From Chloroflexota bacterium (lineage in GTDB: Bacteria > Chloroflexota > Limnocylindria > Limnocylindrales > CSP1-4): a stretch of DNA of 34,994 nucleotides. The stretch spans positions 1 through 34,994 of the forward strand of contig DAHXON010000031.1 of assembly GCA_027364875.1 (NCBI GenBank). The letters run 5' to 3'. Positions 23,217-30,798 of the stretch are shown here, piece after piece (position 1 is the first letter of the stretch; each line of letters starts with the position of its first letter). The notes beneath the pieces are model-generated. The model searched no databases and was not told the DNA's origin. It worked only from the letters and a program-made list of their open reading frames with translations. The position numbers and the translations under genes are program-made.

Positions 23217-23915
23217 ATGCCATCCATCTCGGCCGCTGCGCTCGCTCCTTCCGCTCTCGTTTCCGCGGCGCTGGACCTGGCACTGCCGCCAGCCTGCGCC
23301 GGATGCTCGCTTGAAGGGGTGCTGCTCTGCGAGCGCTGCGCCGCGCCGCTCGTCTCGCGGCTGTCGCTGGCCCCGGGAGTCCGTATGGGCCTCCGCGCCG
23401 AAGCACCGCCCTCGATCGCCCAGCTCGAGTGGTGCGCCCCATTCTCGGGCTCTGTGCGGGCCGCGCTGCATCAGCTCAAGTACGGCGGCGAGCGGCGTCT
23501 GGCACGGCCACTCGCCGAAGCGATGGCCGCCCGCTGGAGAGTTGCCGGTGCCGGCGGCGACCTCATCTGTCCGGTGCCAGTCCACGCGGACAGGGAGCGG
23601 CGGCGTGGCTACGACCAGGCGGTATTGCTCTCGGAGAGCCTGGCCCGCCACCTCGGCCTGCCGTGCGAGCGTGCACTCAGGCGCGCCCGCAACACGCGGC
23701 CACAGTTCGAGCTGGGCCGCAAGGCGCGTCTGACCAACGTGAGCGGCGCATTCGAGCTTTCCCGGCGAATACCCGCCTGGCGCCTTCGCGGCCGCTGGGT
23801 GGTGCTCGTAGACGACGTGGCGACCACCGGCTCGACACTGGCCGCCTGCGCGGAGGTCCTCTATGACGCCGGGGCCGTGGCCGTCTCGGCCCTGACCGTG
23901 GCCCGTGAGCGCTGA
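23217..23915 (+). CDS. comF: ComF family phosphoribosyltransferase-like protein
   Basis: ComF proteins help imported single-stranded DNA during natural competence in Firmicutes and Proteobacteria; the biochemical role is unsettled. The 232-residue protein has the N-terminal zinc finger with two CxxC pairs (CAGC and CERC, about residues 25-41). The segment YGGERRLARPLAEAM follows. A type-I phosphoribosyltransferase domain comes next, with CPVPVHADRERRRGYDQA and the PRPP loop VVLVDDVATTGSTLAACAEV. The length is normal. The putative leaderless promoter upstream suggests it is transcribed apart from the pilus operon. No other competence gene is in the window. Confidence 0.9.
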   Translation: MPSISAAALAPSALVSAALDLALPPACAGCSLEGVLLCERCAAPLVSRLSLAPGVRMGLRAEAPPSIAQLEWCAPFSGSVRAALHQLKYGGERRLARPLAEAMAARWRVAGAGGDLICPVPVHADRERRRGYDQAVLLSESLARHLGLPCERALRRARNTRPQFELGRKARLTNVSGAFELSRRIPAWRLRGRWVVLVDDVATTGSTLAACAEVLYDAGAVAVSALTVARER

Positions 23916-23959
23916 GGCCGGCCCCTGGTCCACGGCCCGCTACTGGAAACGGCCGAGGC

Positions 23960-23985
23960 GTTCCGCCGGAGGCGGAACCTATACT
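23960..23985 (+). promoter_or_regulatory. Candidate hpf promoter (TATACT) with adjoining 8-bp palindrome
   Basis: TATACT at 23980-23985 is followed 77 nt later by the hpf GTG. Touching it upstream is a perfect dyad, GTTCCGCC (23960-23967) / GGCGGAAC (23971-23978) with a GGA centre. A bound protein or a hairpin here would affect the promoter. Confidence 0.42.
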
Positions 23986-24062
23986 GGCGCGAACGGCGGA
24001 GGCTCGGCGCGGAACAACCGCGGGTCGAGCCCGAAAGGCAATCAGGGTTGCGGAGGTAGGCC

Positions 24063-24710
24063 GTGAGGACGATCGTCAAGGGCAAGAACATCGACGTATC
24101 CGACTCCGTCCGGCAATACGCGGAGCGCAAGATGCGACGGCTCGAGCGCCTCCTCGACGAGAGGACGGACGCCGTCGTCGAGTTTTCGCGGGAGCAGCAT
24201 CGAAGCGCCGCGGACTCGCAGATCGCGGAGGTGACTCTGATCGTCGAGGGCCAGAAGCTCCGCGGCCACGCGGCGGGCCCCACGCACCAGGCCTGCCTGG
24301 ATATTGTGATCGATCGCCTGGAGCGACAGGCCGTCGACGCCCGCGAGAAGCCTCGCGACAGGACGCACCCTGAAGCGGCCCGGGCGCTCAAGGCGAGCTC
24401 GGAGGCAACGCCGAAGGGGCGTGAGCGTGCCGCAGAGGACGAGCGGACGGGCGAGGCGGGGGAGGCGGCGGCGTCGCGGATCGTCAAGACGAAGCGATTC
24501 GCCATCGAGCCGATGTTCGAAGAGGACGCCCTGGCTCGGATGAACGAGCTCGGCCACCAGTTCTTCATCTTCGTCAACGCCGAGACCGAGCGATTGTGCG
24601 TTCTGTACCGGCGCACCAGCGGCGACTACGGCCTGATCGAACCGGTGATCCGAGGCACGTACACGCCGGGCCAGTACGCCCCAACCAGGAATGGCCATCG
24701 AGACGGCTGA
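24063..24710 (+). CDS. hpf: Ribosome hibernation promoting factor, long form
   Basis: Long HPF binds the decoding site of the 30S subunit and joins two ribosomes into inactive 100S dimers in stationary phase. The 215-residue protein has the N-terminal S30AE domain (VKGKNIDVSDSVRQYAERKM, VTLIVEGQKLRGHAAGPTHQ, CLDIVIDRLERQ) and an Arg/Glu/Ala-rich linker. The C-terminal dimerisation domain follows (IVKTKRFAIEPMFEEDALAR, ELGHQFFIFVNAETERLCVL YRR, GDYGLIEP). The GTG start has GGAGGT 7 nt upstream. The long leader (about 70 nt) after the TATACT box contrasts with the leaderless genes nearby. Confidence 0.94.
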   Translation: MRTIVKGKNIDVSDSVRQYAERKMRRLERLLDERTDAVVEFSREQHRSAADSQIAEVTLIVEGQKLRGHAAGPTHQACLDIVIDRLERQAVDAREKPRDRTHPEAARALKASSEATPKGRERAAEDERTGEAGEAAASRIVKTKRFAIEPMFEEDALARMNELGHQFFIFVNAETERLCVLYRRTSGDYGLIEPVIRGTYTPGQYAPTRNGHRDG

Positions 24711-24755
24711 CGGCCGCGTCTCGCCCCGCGCCCGGCGGTCGAGGGGGAAGCCGCA

Positions 24756-25862
24756 TTGAAGGTCGACCGGCGCGCAGCTGACGACCCCTACGAGACTGCG
24801 CCGGAGGCCGATTCGGCGCCGAGAGACGGCATCTCGGGCGACGGCAGGCGCAGAACCAGGATCGAGCTGCCGGATGGCCGGCGGGCCGGACCCCATCTGC
24901 CCATAGGTATGGGCTTGCTCAGGGTGCTGGATCGGGCGGTCGCCATCGGCGCATCTACGATCCAGGTATTCAGCGACAACCCGACGGCATGGCAGCGGCG
25001 CAGCCAGCCGCTGCCTCATGCCGCGGAGTTCCGGCAGCGGCTGGTCCAGGCGGACATCGGCCCGGTCGCCATCCACGCGGCCTACCTGATCAACCTCGCC
25101 GGTCCCAACGACGAGTTGTTCGGGTTGTCGGTCGGTCTGCTCCGCCACGAGCTGGAACACGCCAACGAGCTCGGGGCCGCCTTCGTGAACGTCCACATCG
25201 GGTCGCATCGGGGGGCGGGCGTGGACGCCGGCATCCGGCGCGTGGTGGACGGCCTGGTGCTAGCGACGGACGGCCTGGTGCTAGCGACGGGTGGCGTGGC
25301 GCTGGGACCCGGGCCTGGGCCGCGGCCGGGCGACGGCGACGGCGACGGCGGAGACGGTGTCCGGCTCGTCCTCGAGAACGCGTCGGGCGGCGGCGCGAGC
25401 CTCGGATCCACTATCGAGGAGATGGCCCGCATCCTGGACGGCGCATCGAGTCGTGGAGTCGTGCCCGGGCTGAGCTTCTGTCTCGACTCGGCACACCTGT
25501 GGGGCGCGGGCTACGACGTCGCCGACCCGGAGGCAATCGACCGGGTCCTCGGCCACTTCGACGAGCTGATCGGCCTGGATCGGCTGGCCATGATCCATTT
25601 GAACGACTCGCACGCGCCGAAGGGGTCGCGCCACGACCGGCATGCCCACCTCGGTGAGGGTCTGATAGGCCGCCTCGGCCTCGCGTACCTGCTCTGCCAT
25701 CCGGCGCTGTCGCACGTCTCTTACTACCTGGAGACGCCCGACACGGAGTTCGGCTACGACGCGGTGAATGTCGCCCGGCTGGAGGATCTTGCCGCGGGAC
25801 GCGCGCTTACCCCCGGGCCGCCATTGAACTCGGAACGCGGACGAAGAGCGAGATCGCTCTAG
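24756..25862 (+). CDS. nfo: Endonuclease IV (AP endonuclease) homologue with repeat insertion
   Basis: Endonuclease IV cuts DNA 5' to abasic sites in base-excision repair, using three zinc ions. The TTG-started 368-residue protein (GAGGGGGA upstream) keeps the family metal ligands by pattern: His107 (IHAAYLIN), His147 (NVHIGSH), Glu207 (LVLENASG), Asp244 and His247 (CLDSAHLWGAGYD), His281 (MIHLNDSH), the HDRHAHLGEG motif and Glu326 (YYLETP). It is longer than the usual 270-300 residues. The N-terminus lacks the normal GAHVSAAGG motif (it reads GPHLPIGMG) and has a polar extension. A low-complexity insert occupies about residues 164-201. The function is likely, but the altered N-terminus leaves some doubt. 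It converges with the XRE gene, the stops overlapping on CTAG. Confidence 0.85.
   Translation: MKVDRRAADDPYETAPEADSAPRDGISGDGRRRTRIELPDGRRAGPHLPIGMGLLRVLDRAVAIGASTIQVFSDNPTAWQRRSQPLPHAAEFRQRLVQADIGPVAIHAAYLINLAGPNDELFGLSVGLLRHELEHANELGAAFVNVHIGSHRGAGVDAGIRRVVDGLVLATDGLVLATGGVALGPGPGPRPGDGDGDGGDGVRLVLENASGGGASLGSTIEEMARILDGASSRGVVPGLSFCLDSAHLWGAGYDVADPEAIDRVLGHFDELIGLDRLAMIHLNDSHAPKGSRHDRHAHLGEGLIGRLGLAYLLCHPALSHVSYYLETPDTEFGYDAVNVARLEDLAAGRALTPGPPLNSERGRRARSL
25247..25288 (+). repeat. 21-bp exact tandem duplication inside nfo
   Basis: Bases 25247-25267 are repeated exactly at 25268-25288, followed by a decayed third copy. Each unit adds seven residues (DGLVLAT) in frame. GP and GD dipeptide runs follow at about 25303-25355. 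Confidence 0.92.
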
Positions 25863-26377
25863 CTGCCCTCTCGGCCGGGTCGCGGACGCGGCGGCAGCTG
25901 ATGGGCCATCGGCCTGACCATGTGGCCGGCGACGGCGGACAGCAGCGGCGCCTCTCGCCGGTCGTCCATGATCCTTCGAGGCTCCATCGTCCGGTCGTCG
26001 GACCTGAGGCCGGCATAGCCGCGGCCGAACCGGCGCATCCGGACGGCGAGGTAGTACTCCATCACCTGGCGAACCTGCGGCTCGGAGAGCACCTCGTCGG
26101 CTCGCAGCGCGTATTCGACGCGAGCGGTTGGGTTGGTCGCACCCGACGTCACCGCTCCGAGATACTGGGGCGCCTCGGAGTCGTCGCGGATCTCGCGCAG
26201 GCCCTTCGCCAGCTTTGTGGCAGTGCCGAGCGACGGCATGCGGTCGCCTCGGATAAGCCGCGAAATCGTCGAGTGATCCACCCCCGACTGCTGCGCGAGC
26301 TGGCGCTGCGACATCTTCTTGGCCTTGAGTTGGGCCCTCAACCACTCGTTGAAAGCTCGTCCGTTCTGACCGGTCAT
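25859..26377 (-). CDS. XRE-family helix-turn-helix regulator
   Basis: The 172-residue protein has an N-terminal Cro/C1-type helix-turn-helix at about residues 10-60 (LKAKKMSQRQLAQQSGVDHS, then TISRLIRGDRMPSLGTATKL). The rest has no domain I recognise; it contains YALRADEVLSEPQVRQVMEY and a basic Pro/Arg-rich end. The target is unknown. The upstream region holds a dyad, CCGATA-N7-TATCGG (26413-26431), that could be its own operator. Its stop lies inside the endonuclease IV stop region (shared CTAG). It is the last gene of the minus-strand block but is separated from the flippase gene by 187 nt, so it is probably transcribed on its own. Confidence 0.82.
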   Translation of the reverse strand: MTGQNGRAFNEWLRAQLKAKKMSQRQLAQQSGVDHSTISRLIRGDRMPSLGTATKLAKGLREIRDDSEAPQYLGAVTSGATNPTARVEYALRADEVLSEPQVRQVMEYYLAVRMRRFGRGYAGLRSDDRTMEPRRIMDDRREAPLLSAVAGHMVRPMAHQLPPRPRPGREGS

Positions 26378-26412
26378 GCGCGTTGTCCGCTCCCGGCTAG
26401 GTGCAAACTGCC

Positions 26413-26431
26413 CCGATACTGGAACTATCGG
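26413..26431. promoter_or_regulatory. Dyad CCGATA-N7-TATCGG, possible XRE operator
   Basis: A perfect 6-bp inverted repeat with a 7-nt centre lies 36 nt upstream of the XRE start. Its size and position fit autoregulation by a dimeric helix-turn-helix protein. This rests on one site only. Confidence 0.3.
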
Positions 26432-26564
26432 AGGGGGATGCCGGGGCGTGTATGGCCTTTTGGTACCGCACGAAAGGCGACTACCGTCTCCTGAAGAAAG
26501 GTGACGGCAAGGTAGCCCTTATGTTCTGCCCGCGTGGAACCTGTAGAAAGCCGGGACGGCGGGC

Positions 26565-27698
26565 TCAGCCGGGCTCGGGGACGATGCGCGTCAGCTCGTC
26601 GACCCTCATCCCCCCGCCTCGCGGCTTGGAGGAGACCAGGTAGGCGATCGAGCCGAGCAGCACGATCGAGAAGACGCTGATCGCCCGGTCCACGAGCACG
26701 ATCGCCGCGGCCTGAGGGCTCGCGACCCTGAAGACGGTGCTCAGCACGCCCGTCATGCCGACTTCCACCAGGCCCAGGCCGGCGGGAGTGAACGGGATTG
26801 CGGTCAGCAGCGAACCGACGAGAGCCACGAACATCGAACCGGATATGCCCAGGTCCGACCCGAGAGCCCTGGTGACGAAGTAGAGGCGCATCGCCTCGGT
26901 GAGCCAGATCAGACCGGTCAGGATGCCCAGCATCGGCAGGCCGCGCAGCCCGACGGAGCTGAAGACGCCCTCCTCGAATCGGTCGTAGAAATCCACGACC
27001 CGGTGCGGCAGAGGAAGCAAAGAGATCACGCGCCGGCCGAAATTGCGCATCACCACGAGTGCCACGATCAGGGCAAGGATCACCACGACACCGAAGGCGA
27101 AGATGAACTGGACCGAGCCCGGGAGATCGAAGAGCCTGTTCCGGAAGTACCAGTAACCCGCCATCAGACCCAGCGCCGCAATGGCGATCAGGTCCAGGAT
27201 GCGTTCCATGAAGACCGTGCCAAGGGTCTTGGTGGCGGACACGGGGCTGTTGAGCTTGAGCAGGTAGGCGCGGTAGATGTCGCCGAGCTTGGCCGGAACC
27301 ACGCAGTTGACCAGCCACGAAAGGAACAGGATCTCAGTCCCATCCTTCACCAGGACCCGGTATCCCGCGCCGAACAGGAGCTTGGTCCAGCGCCAGCCCC
27401 GCAGCGGGAAGCCCAGGTAGTAGATGAGGAAGGCAAGCAGTACGAACCCGCCGTTCGCATGGGCGATCTGGCCGGGCACCTTCGCCATGTCGTCGCGGTT
27501 GAACCAGACGGCCACCGCGAGAATGACCAATGGAACCAGGATGGACAGGATCGTCCGAGGCTGACGGATCCGCGCGATGATCGACATCTGCTCGGGCGGC
27601 GGAACCTCGACGGCCGTTTCGGGATGAATCAGCGCGTCGGCCTCCTCGGCCAGCGGCTCCCCGATCGGATGGCGATGATGCTCTGGCTGGCCGGTCAC
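26565..27698 (-). CDS. Flippase-like (LPG synthase TM / AglD2 family) membrane protein
   Basis: The 377-residue protein belongs by pattern to the 'lysylphosphatidylglycerol synthase TM region' family, also called flippase-like domain, which occurs alone near glycan and lipid genes. After a soluble start of about 45 residues there are about eight membrane segments, including ILSILVPLVILAVAVWF. Family motifs are LRGWRWTKLL, WLVNCVVPAKLGDIYRAYLL, VFMERILDLIAI and AIPFTPAGLGLVEVGMTGVL. No catalytic acyl-transfer domain is attached, so it is not a complete MprF. The GTG start at 27698 overlaps the PHP gene's TGA (GTGA) and the two are probably co-translated. A longer frame to 27776 overlaps the PHP gene and is less likely. 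Confidence 0.88.
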   Translation of the reverse strand: MTGQPEHHRHPIGEPLAEEADALIHPETAVEVPPPEQMSIIARIRQPRTILSILVPLVILAVAVWFNRDDMAKVPGQIAHANGGFVLLAFLIYYLGFPLRGWRWTKLLFGAGYRVLVKDGTEILFLSWLVNCVVPAKLGDIYRAYLLKLNSPVSATKTLGTVFMERILDLIAIAALGLMAGYWYFRNRLFDLPGSVQFIFAFGVVVILALIVALVVMRNFGRRVISLLPLPHRVVDFYDRFEEGVFSSVGLRGLPMLGILTGLIWLTEAMRLYFVTRALGSDLGISGSMFVALVGSLLTAIPFTPAGLGLVEVGMTGVLSTVFRVASPQAAAIVLVDRAISVFSIVLLGSIAYLVSSKPRGGGMRVDELTRIVPEPG

Positions 27699-28453
27699 TT
27701 CTGTCCCTCGGCAGGGCTGGGCTGGACGCGTCCGTTTCCGCGGAGCGACTGGATGATCTTGGCGAGCGGGGTCCATGCCCGAACGTAGAAGGTGGCGCGG
27801 CCGGGATGCATGTCCACGCCGGCGAGTGCCGCAAGCAGGCCCTCCGGAGTGCCCGGGTCACCCTCGAGGGCGTTGTACGAGACGCCGACCTCCAGAACCG
27901 TGTGCGAGTCCGAGGCGCAGAGTCCCGGCAGTTCGTGCTCGCGGGCGAAGAGCGCCGCTCGCTCGTTGGCCGAGCCGCCAATGACGCGGGCGTTGTAGGC
28001 CTCGATCCAGTCCACCTTGTCGACGATGTCCTCGAGCTTCGCGCCGCTCTTGTGGCCGTAGCCGCGGAAGCTGTCGAACGGATGCGGGACGCCCACGAGC
28101 CCGCCCTGCTGGCGGACGGAGGCGATGGTCTCCACCGCCGACATCCCCGGAGGGACGAGCTCGTCGAGGAAGACGGCGATAAGATCGCCGTCGACCGACT
28201 TGATCTCCTCGCCGACGATCACGATCAACCCGTCCGGGGCCTCATCACGAGCCCTCAGAGCGACATCCACGCGGTCGTGATCCGTGATGGCCAGATGAGT
28301 GAGCCCGCGCTTGAGGGCGGCCTTCATCATGGCTCGCGGATCCGCGAGCGAGTCGAAGCTGCCGCGGCTGTGGCAATGGAGGTCTATGAGCGCGAGCGGC
28401 GCCTGCCCGACCTCGCGTTCGTCGCTCGGCCTGGCCGGCGCGGATCCCGTCAT
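27695..28453 (-). CDS. PHP-domain metal-dependent phosphoesterase
   Basis: The 252-residue protein is a stand-alone PHP domain, a trinuclear-metal phosphoesterase; relatives act on nucleotides or phosphorylated sugars. The metal-binding motifs are complete: DLHCHSRGSFDS at the start, LAITDHDRVD, the Glu in IVGEEIKS, GVPHPFDSFR and CASDSHTVLE. The ATG at 28453 shares one base with the mreB stop (TGATG), and the stop overlaps the flippase start, so mreB-PHP-flippase are tightly coupled. The substrate is unknown. The longer frame to 28555 runs inside mreB and is rejected. Confidence 0.88.
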   Translation of the reverse strand: MTGSAPARPSDEREVGQAPLALIDLHCHSRGSFDSLADPRAMMKAALKRGLTHLAITDHDRVDVALRARDEAPDGLIVIVGEEIKSVDGDLIAVFLDELVPPGMSAVETIASVRQQGGLVGVPHPFDSFRGYGHKSGAKLEDIVDKVDWIEAYNARVIGGSANERAALFAREHELPGLCASDSHTVLEVGVSYNALEGDPGTPEGLLAALAGVDMHPGRATFYVRAWTPLAKIIQSLRGNGRVQPSPAEGQK

Positions 28454-29454
28454 CAGAGCTGGGGCCCGAGGTACTTCTTGAAGAAGTCGAAGTGCTCCAG
28501 GGCGATGCCGGTGCCGAGGGCCACGCAATGGAGCGAGTTGTCGGCCACGTGGCAAGGAACGCCGGTGACCTGGGTCAGCAGCGTGTCTATGTTGCGCAGC
28601 AGCGAGCCGCCGCCGGACATGACCATGCCCTTGTCGATGATGTCGCTCGACAGCTCCGGCGGGGTCTGCTCCAGGACGAGCCGGACGGCACCGATGATCT
28701 GCTGAAGGGGCGGCTCCATCGCCTCCATGATCTCGGAGCTGGACAGCGGAATGGTGCGCGGCAGGCCGGCGATCAAGTCTCGGCCGCGGACGTCCATCGT
28801 CAGCTCGCGTTCGAGCGGCAGAGCCGTCCCGATCTGGATCTTCACTTCTTCGGCCGTTCGGTCGCCGATCATCAGGTTGTACTTCTTGCGGACGTAGTTG
28901 GCGATTGCCTCGTCGATCTTGTTGCCGCCGACGCGGAGGCTCGTGGATACGACGATGGCGCCAAGGGATATGACCGCGATCTCGCTGGTTCCGCCGCCGA
29001 TGTCGATGATCATTGCGCCCGACGGACCGCTGATCGGCACGTTCGCCCCGATCGCCGCGGCCATGGGCTCTTCGATCAGGTATGCCTCGCCCGCGCCGGC
29101 CTTCAGGGCCGCGTCTCGAACGGCGCGTTTCTCTACGCTCGTCACGCCGGCGGGGACGCTGATCATGACCTCGGGCTTGCCCCAGCCGAAGCGGCGGCCC
29201 TGCTGGACGCGGTGGATGAAGTGGTCCAGGAGCGCTTCGGTGATGACGTAGTCGGCGATGACGCCGTCGCGCATCGGGCGGATGGCCTGGATGTTTCCGG
29301 GCGTGCGTCCGATCATCTCGCGGGCTTCTTCGCCCACGGCGACGATGTGGTTCTGGTCGTCCACGGCCACCACTGAGGGTTCCATCATCACGATGCCCTG
29401 GCCTTTGACGTAAACCAGGATGTTGGCCGTGCCCAGGTCGATGCCGATCTTCAT
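28453..29454 (-). CDS. mreB: Rod-shape actin homologue MreB/Mbl
   Basis: MreB is a bacterial actin that polymerises under the membrane and guides wall synthesis. The 333-residue protein shows the phosphate-1 loop IGIDLGTANILVYV, IRPMRDGVIADYVITEALLD, ISVPAGVTSVEKRAV, EEPMAAAIGANVPI, the phosphate-2 loop IIDIGGGTSEIAVISLGAIV and the adenosine motif MSGGGSLLRNIDTLL. The length is normal. It lies 9 nt after murA. No mreC, mreD, rodA or pbp2 is in the window. By position after murA it is closest to Mbl of Bacillus, but I cannot separate MreB from Mbl by eye. Confidence 0.94.
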   Translation of the reverse strand: MKIGIDLGTANILVYVKGQGIVMMEPSVVAVDDQNHIVAVGEEAREMIGRTPGNIQAIRPMRDGVIADYVITEALLDHFIHRVQQGRRFGWGKPEVMISVPAGVTSVEKRAVRDAALKAGAGEAYLIEEPMAAAIGANVPISGPSGAMIIDIGGGTSEIAVISLGAIVVSTSLRVGGNKIDEAIANYVRKKYNLMIGDRTAEEVKIQIGTALPLERELTMDVRGRDLIAGLPRTIPLSSSEIMEAMEPPLQQIIGAVRLVLEQTPPELSSDIIDKGMVMSGGGSLLRNIDTLLTQVTGVPCHVADNSLHCVALGTGIALEHFDFFKKYLGPQL

Positions 29455-29463
29455 ACCGTTGCG

Positions 29464-30795
29464 CTAAGTCCCTTCAGAGAGCCGCTCGATCCTGGCCCCG
29501 AGTTCCAGGAATTTCGCGTCGATCTTCTCATAGCCGCGGTGGACGTGATGTGCGCCTCTGATGTGGGTAACTCCGTCGGCCACGAGAGCGGCAAGGATAA
29601 GCGACGCGCCGGCCCGCAGGTCGCCGATCTCCACGTCGGCGCCGTGGAGAGGCGACGGGCCGTTGATGACGGCATGGTGCTGGTCTTCGATCTCTACGTC
29701 CGCGCCCATCCGGCGCAGCTCGACGAGCCACTCCAGGCGATCCTCGAAGACGGCTTCGTGGACGCGGCTCGAGCCCCTGGCCTGGGTCAGGAGAACGCAG
29801 GTGGGCGGCTGCAGGTCGGTCGCCAGGCCCGGATACGGCTGCGTCTCGATGTCGCAGCACGCCAGATCCTCGAGGTCGGCGTTGGTCGCGTCGACTTCGA
29901 TCGTGTCCGCGCCGCAGCTGACGGAGACGCCCATGCTCGCCATCACGTCCAGGAACGAGCCCAGGTGGTCGCAGGTAGCCCCGGTCAGCGTGATCTTGCC
30001 GTGAGTGGCTCCCGCGGCGGCGATGAACGTACCGGCCTCGATCCGATCCGGCACAACCGAATGATCGGCGCCCCGGAGGCGACGGCGGCCTTCGATCTCG
30101 ATGCGGTTGGGCGCCGTCCGTTCCACTTGCGCGCCCATCTTTCGGAGGAACTCGATGAGGTCGTCCACCTCGGGTTCTCGGGCCGCGGGCTCGATGGTCG
30201 TATGGCCGTCGGCGAGGACGGCCGCGAGCATGGCGTTCTCCGTGCCCATGACGGTGATCTGAGGGAAGTTGATCGCGCCGCCGCGCAGCCTTCCCGGGGC
30301 CTTGGCGAAGTAGTAGCCGTTGCGGTAGTCGATCTCCGCGCCGAGGGCGCGCATGGCGTCGACGTGGAGGTTGACCGGCCGCCGGCCGATCCGGTCGCCG
30401 CCCGGGTTGCTGATGATGACCCGGCCGAAGCGAGTCAGAAGCGGACCGAGGAGGATGAAGCTGGCTCGCATCTTGGCCGCGGCTTCGAGCGGCACGAAGA
30501 GCCAGTCCACGTCGCCCGAGGCGATCTCGTAGACGTTTCGCTCCGGGTGGTCCACCGTCACACCGATGTCGCGCAGAACCTCGGTCAGGACCCGGACGTC
30601 TTCGATCTCGGGGACGTTGGTGAACCGACAGCGCTCGCCGGTCAACGTCGCGGCGGCCATGAGCTTGAGGGCGGCGTTCTTGGCGCCGCCGACGGACACG
30701 GAACCGCTCAGCCGGCGGCCGCCCTCCACGCGAAAGACTTCCCTCGCGACGGGCTCGGGCTTGAACTCCCAGTGGAACGGTCGAGCGTCAGCCAT
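29464..30795 (-). CDS. murA: UDP-N-acetylglucosamine 1-carboxyvinyltransferase MurA (active-site Cys replaced by Asp)
   Basis: MurA makes the first committed step of peptidoglycan synthesis by adding enolpyruvate from PEP to UDP-GlcNAc. The 443-residue protein has an N-terminal extension of about 20 residues. Lys39 lies in GSVSVGGAKNAALKL (E. coli Lys22), and the catalytic-loop segment is SNPGGDRIGRRPVNLHVDAM. The later ATDLQPPTCVLLTQARGSSR holds the conserved Asp, and the end has GADVEIGDLRAGASLILAAL. Residue 134 (codon 30394-30396) is Asp where E. coli has Cys115, the residue alkylated by fosfomycin. Cys-to-Asp is known in Mycobacterium and Chlamydia enzymes, which are active and fosfomycin-resistant. 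Three bases separate it from atpC. Confidence 0.95.
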   Translation of the reverse strand: MADARPFHWEFKPEPVAREVFRVEGGRRLSGSVSVGGAKNAALKLMAAATLTGERCRFTNVPEIEDVRVLTEVLRDIGVTVDHPERNVYEIASGDVDWLFVPLEAAAKMRASFILLGPLLTRFGRVIISNPGGDRIGRRPVNLHVDAMRALGAEIDYRNGYYFAKAPGRLRGGAINFPQITVMGTENAMLAAVLADGHTTIEPAAREPEVDDLIEFLRKMGAQVERTAPNRIEIEGRRRLRGADHSVVPDRIEAGTFIAAAGATHGKITLTGATCDHLGSFLDVMASMGVSVSCGADTIEVDATNADLEDLACCDIETQPYPGLATDLQPPTCVLLTQARGSSRVHEAVFEDRLEWLVELRRMGADVEIEDQHHAVINGPSPLHGADVEIGDLRAGASLILAALVADGVTHIRGAHHVHRGYEKIDAKFLELGARIERLSEGT

Positions 30796-30798
30796 CCC

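Noticed and set aside
26401-26643. 80-codon plus-strand frame with MAFWYRTKGDYRLLKKG and two cysteines
   Set aside because: The middle looks mildly protein-like, but the frame runs into the antisense of the flippase gene and has no clear start signal; not strong enough to call.
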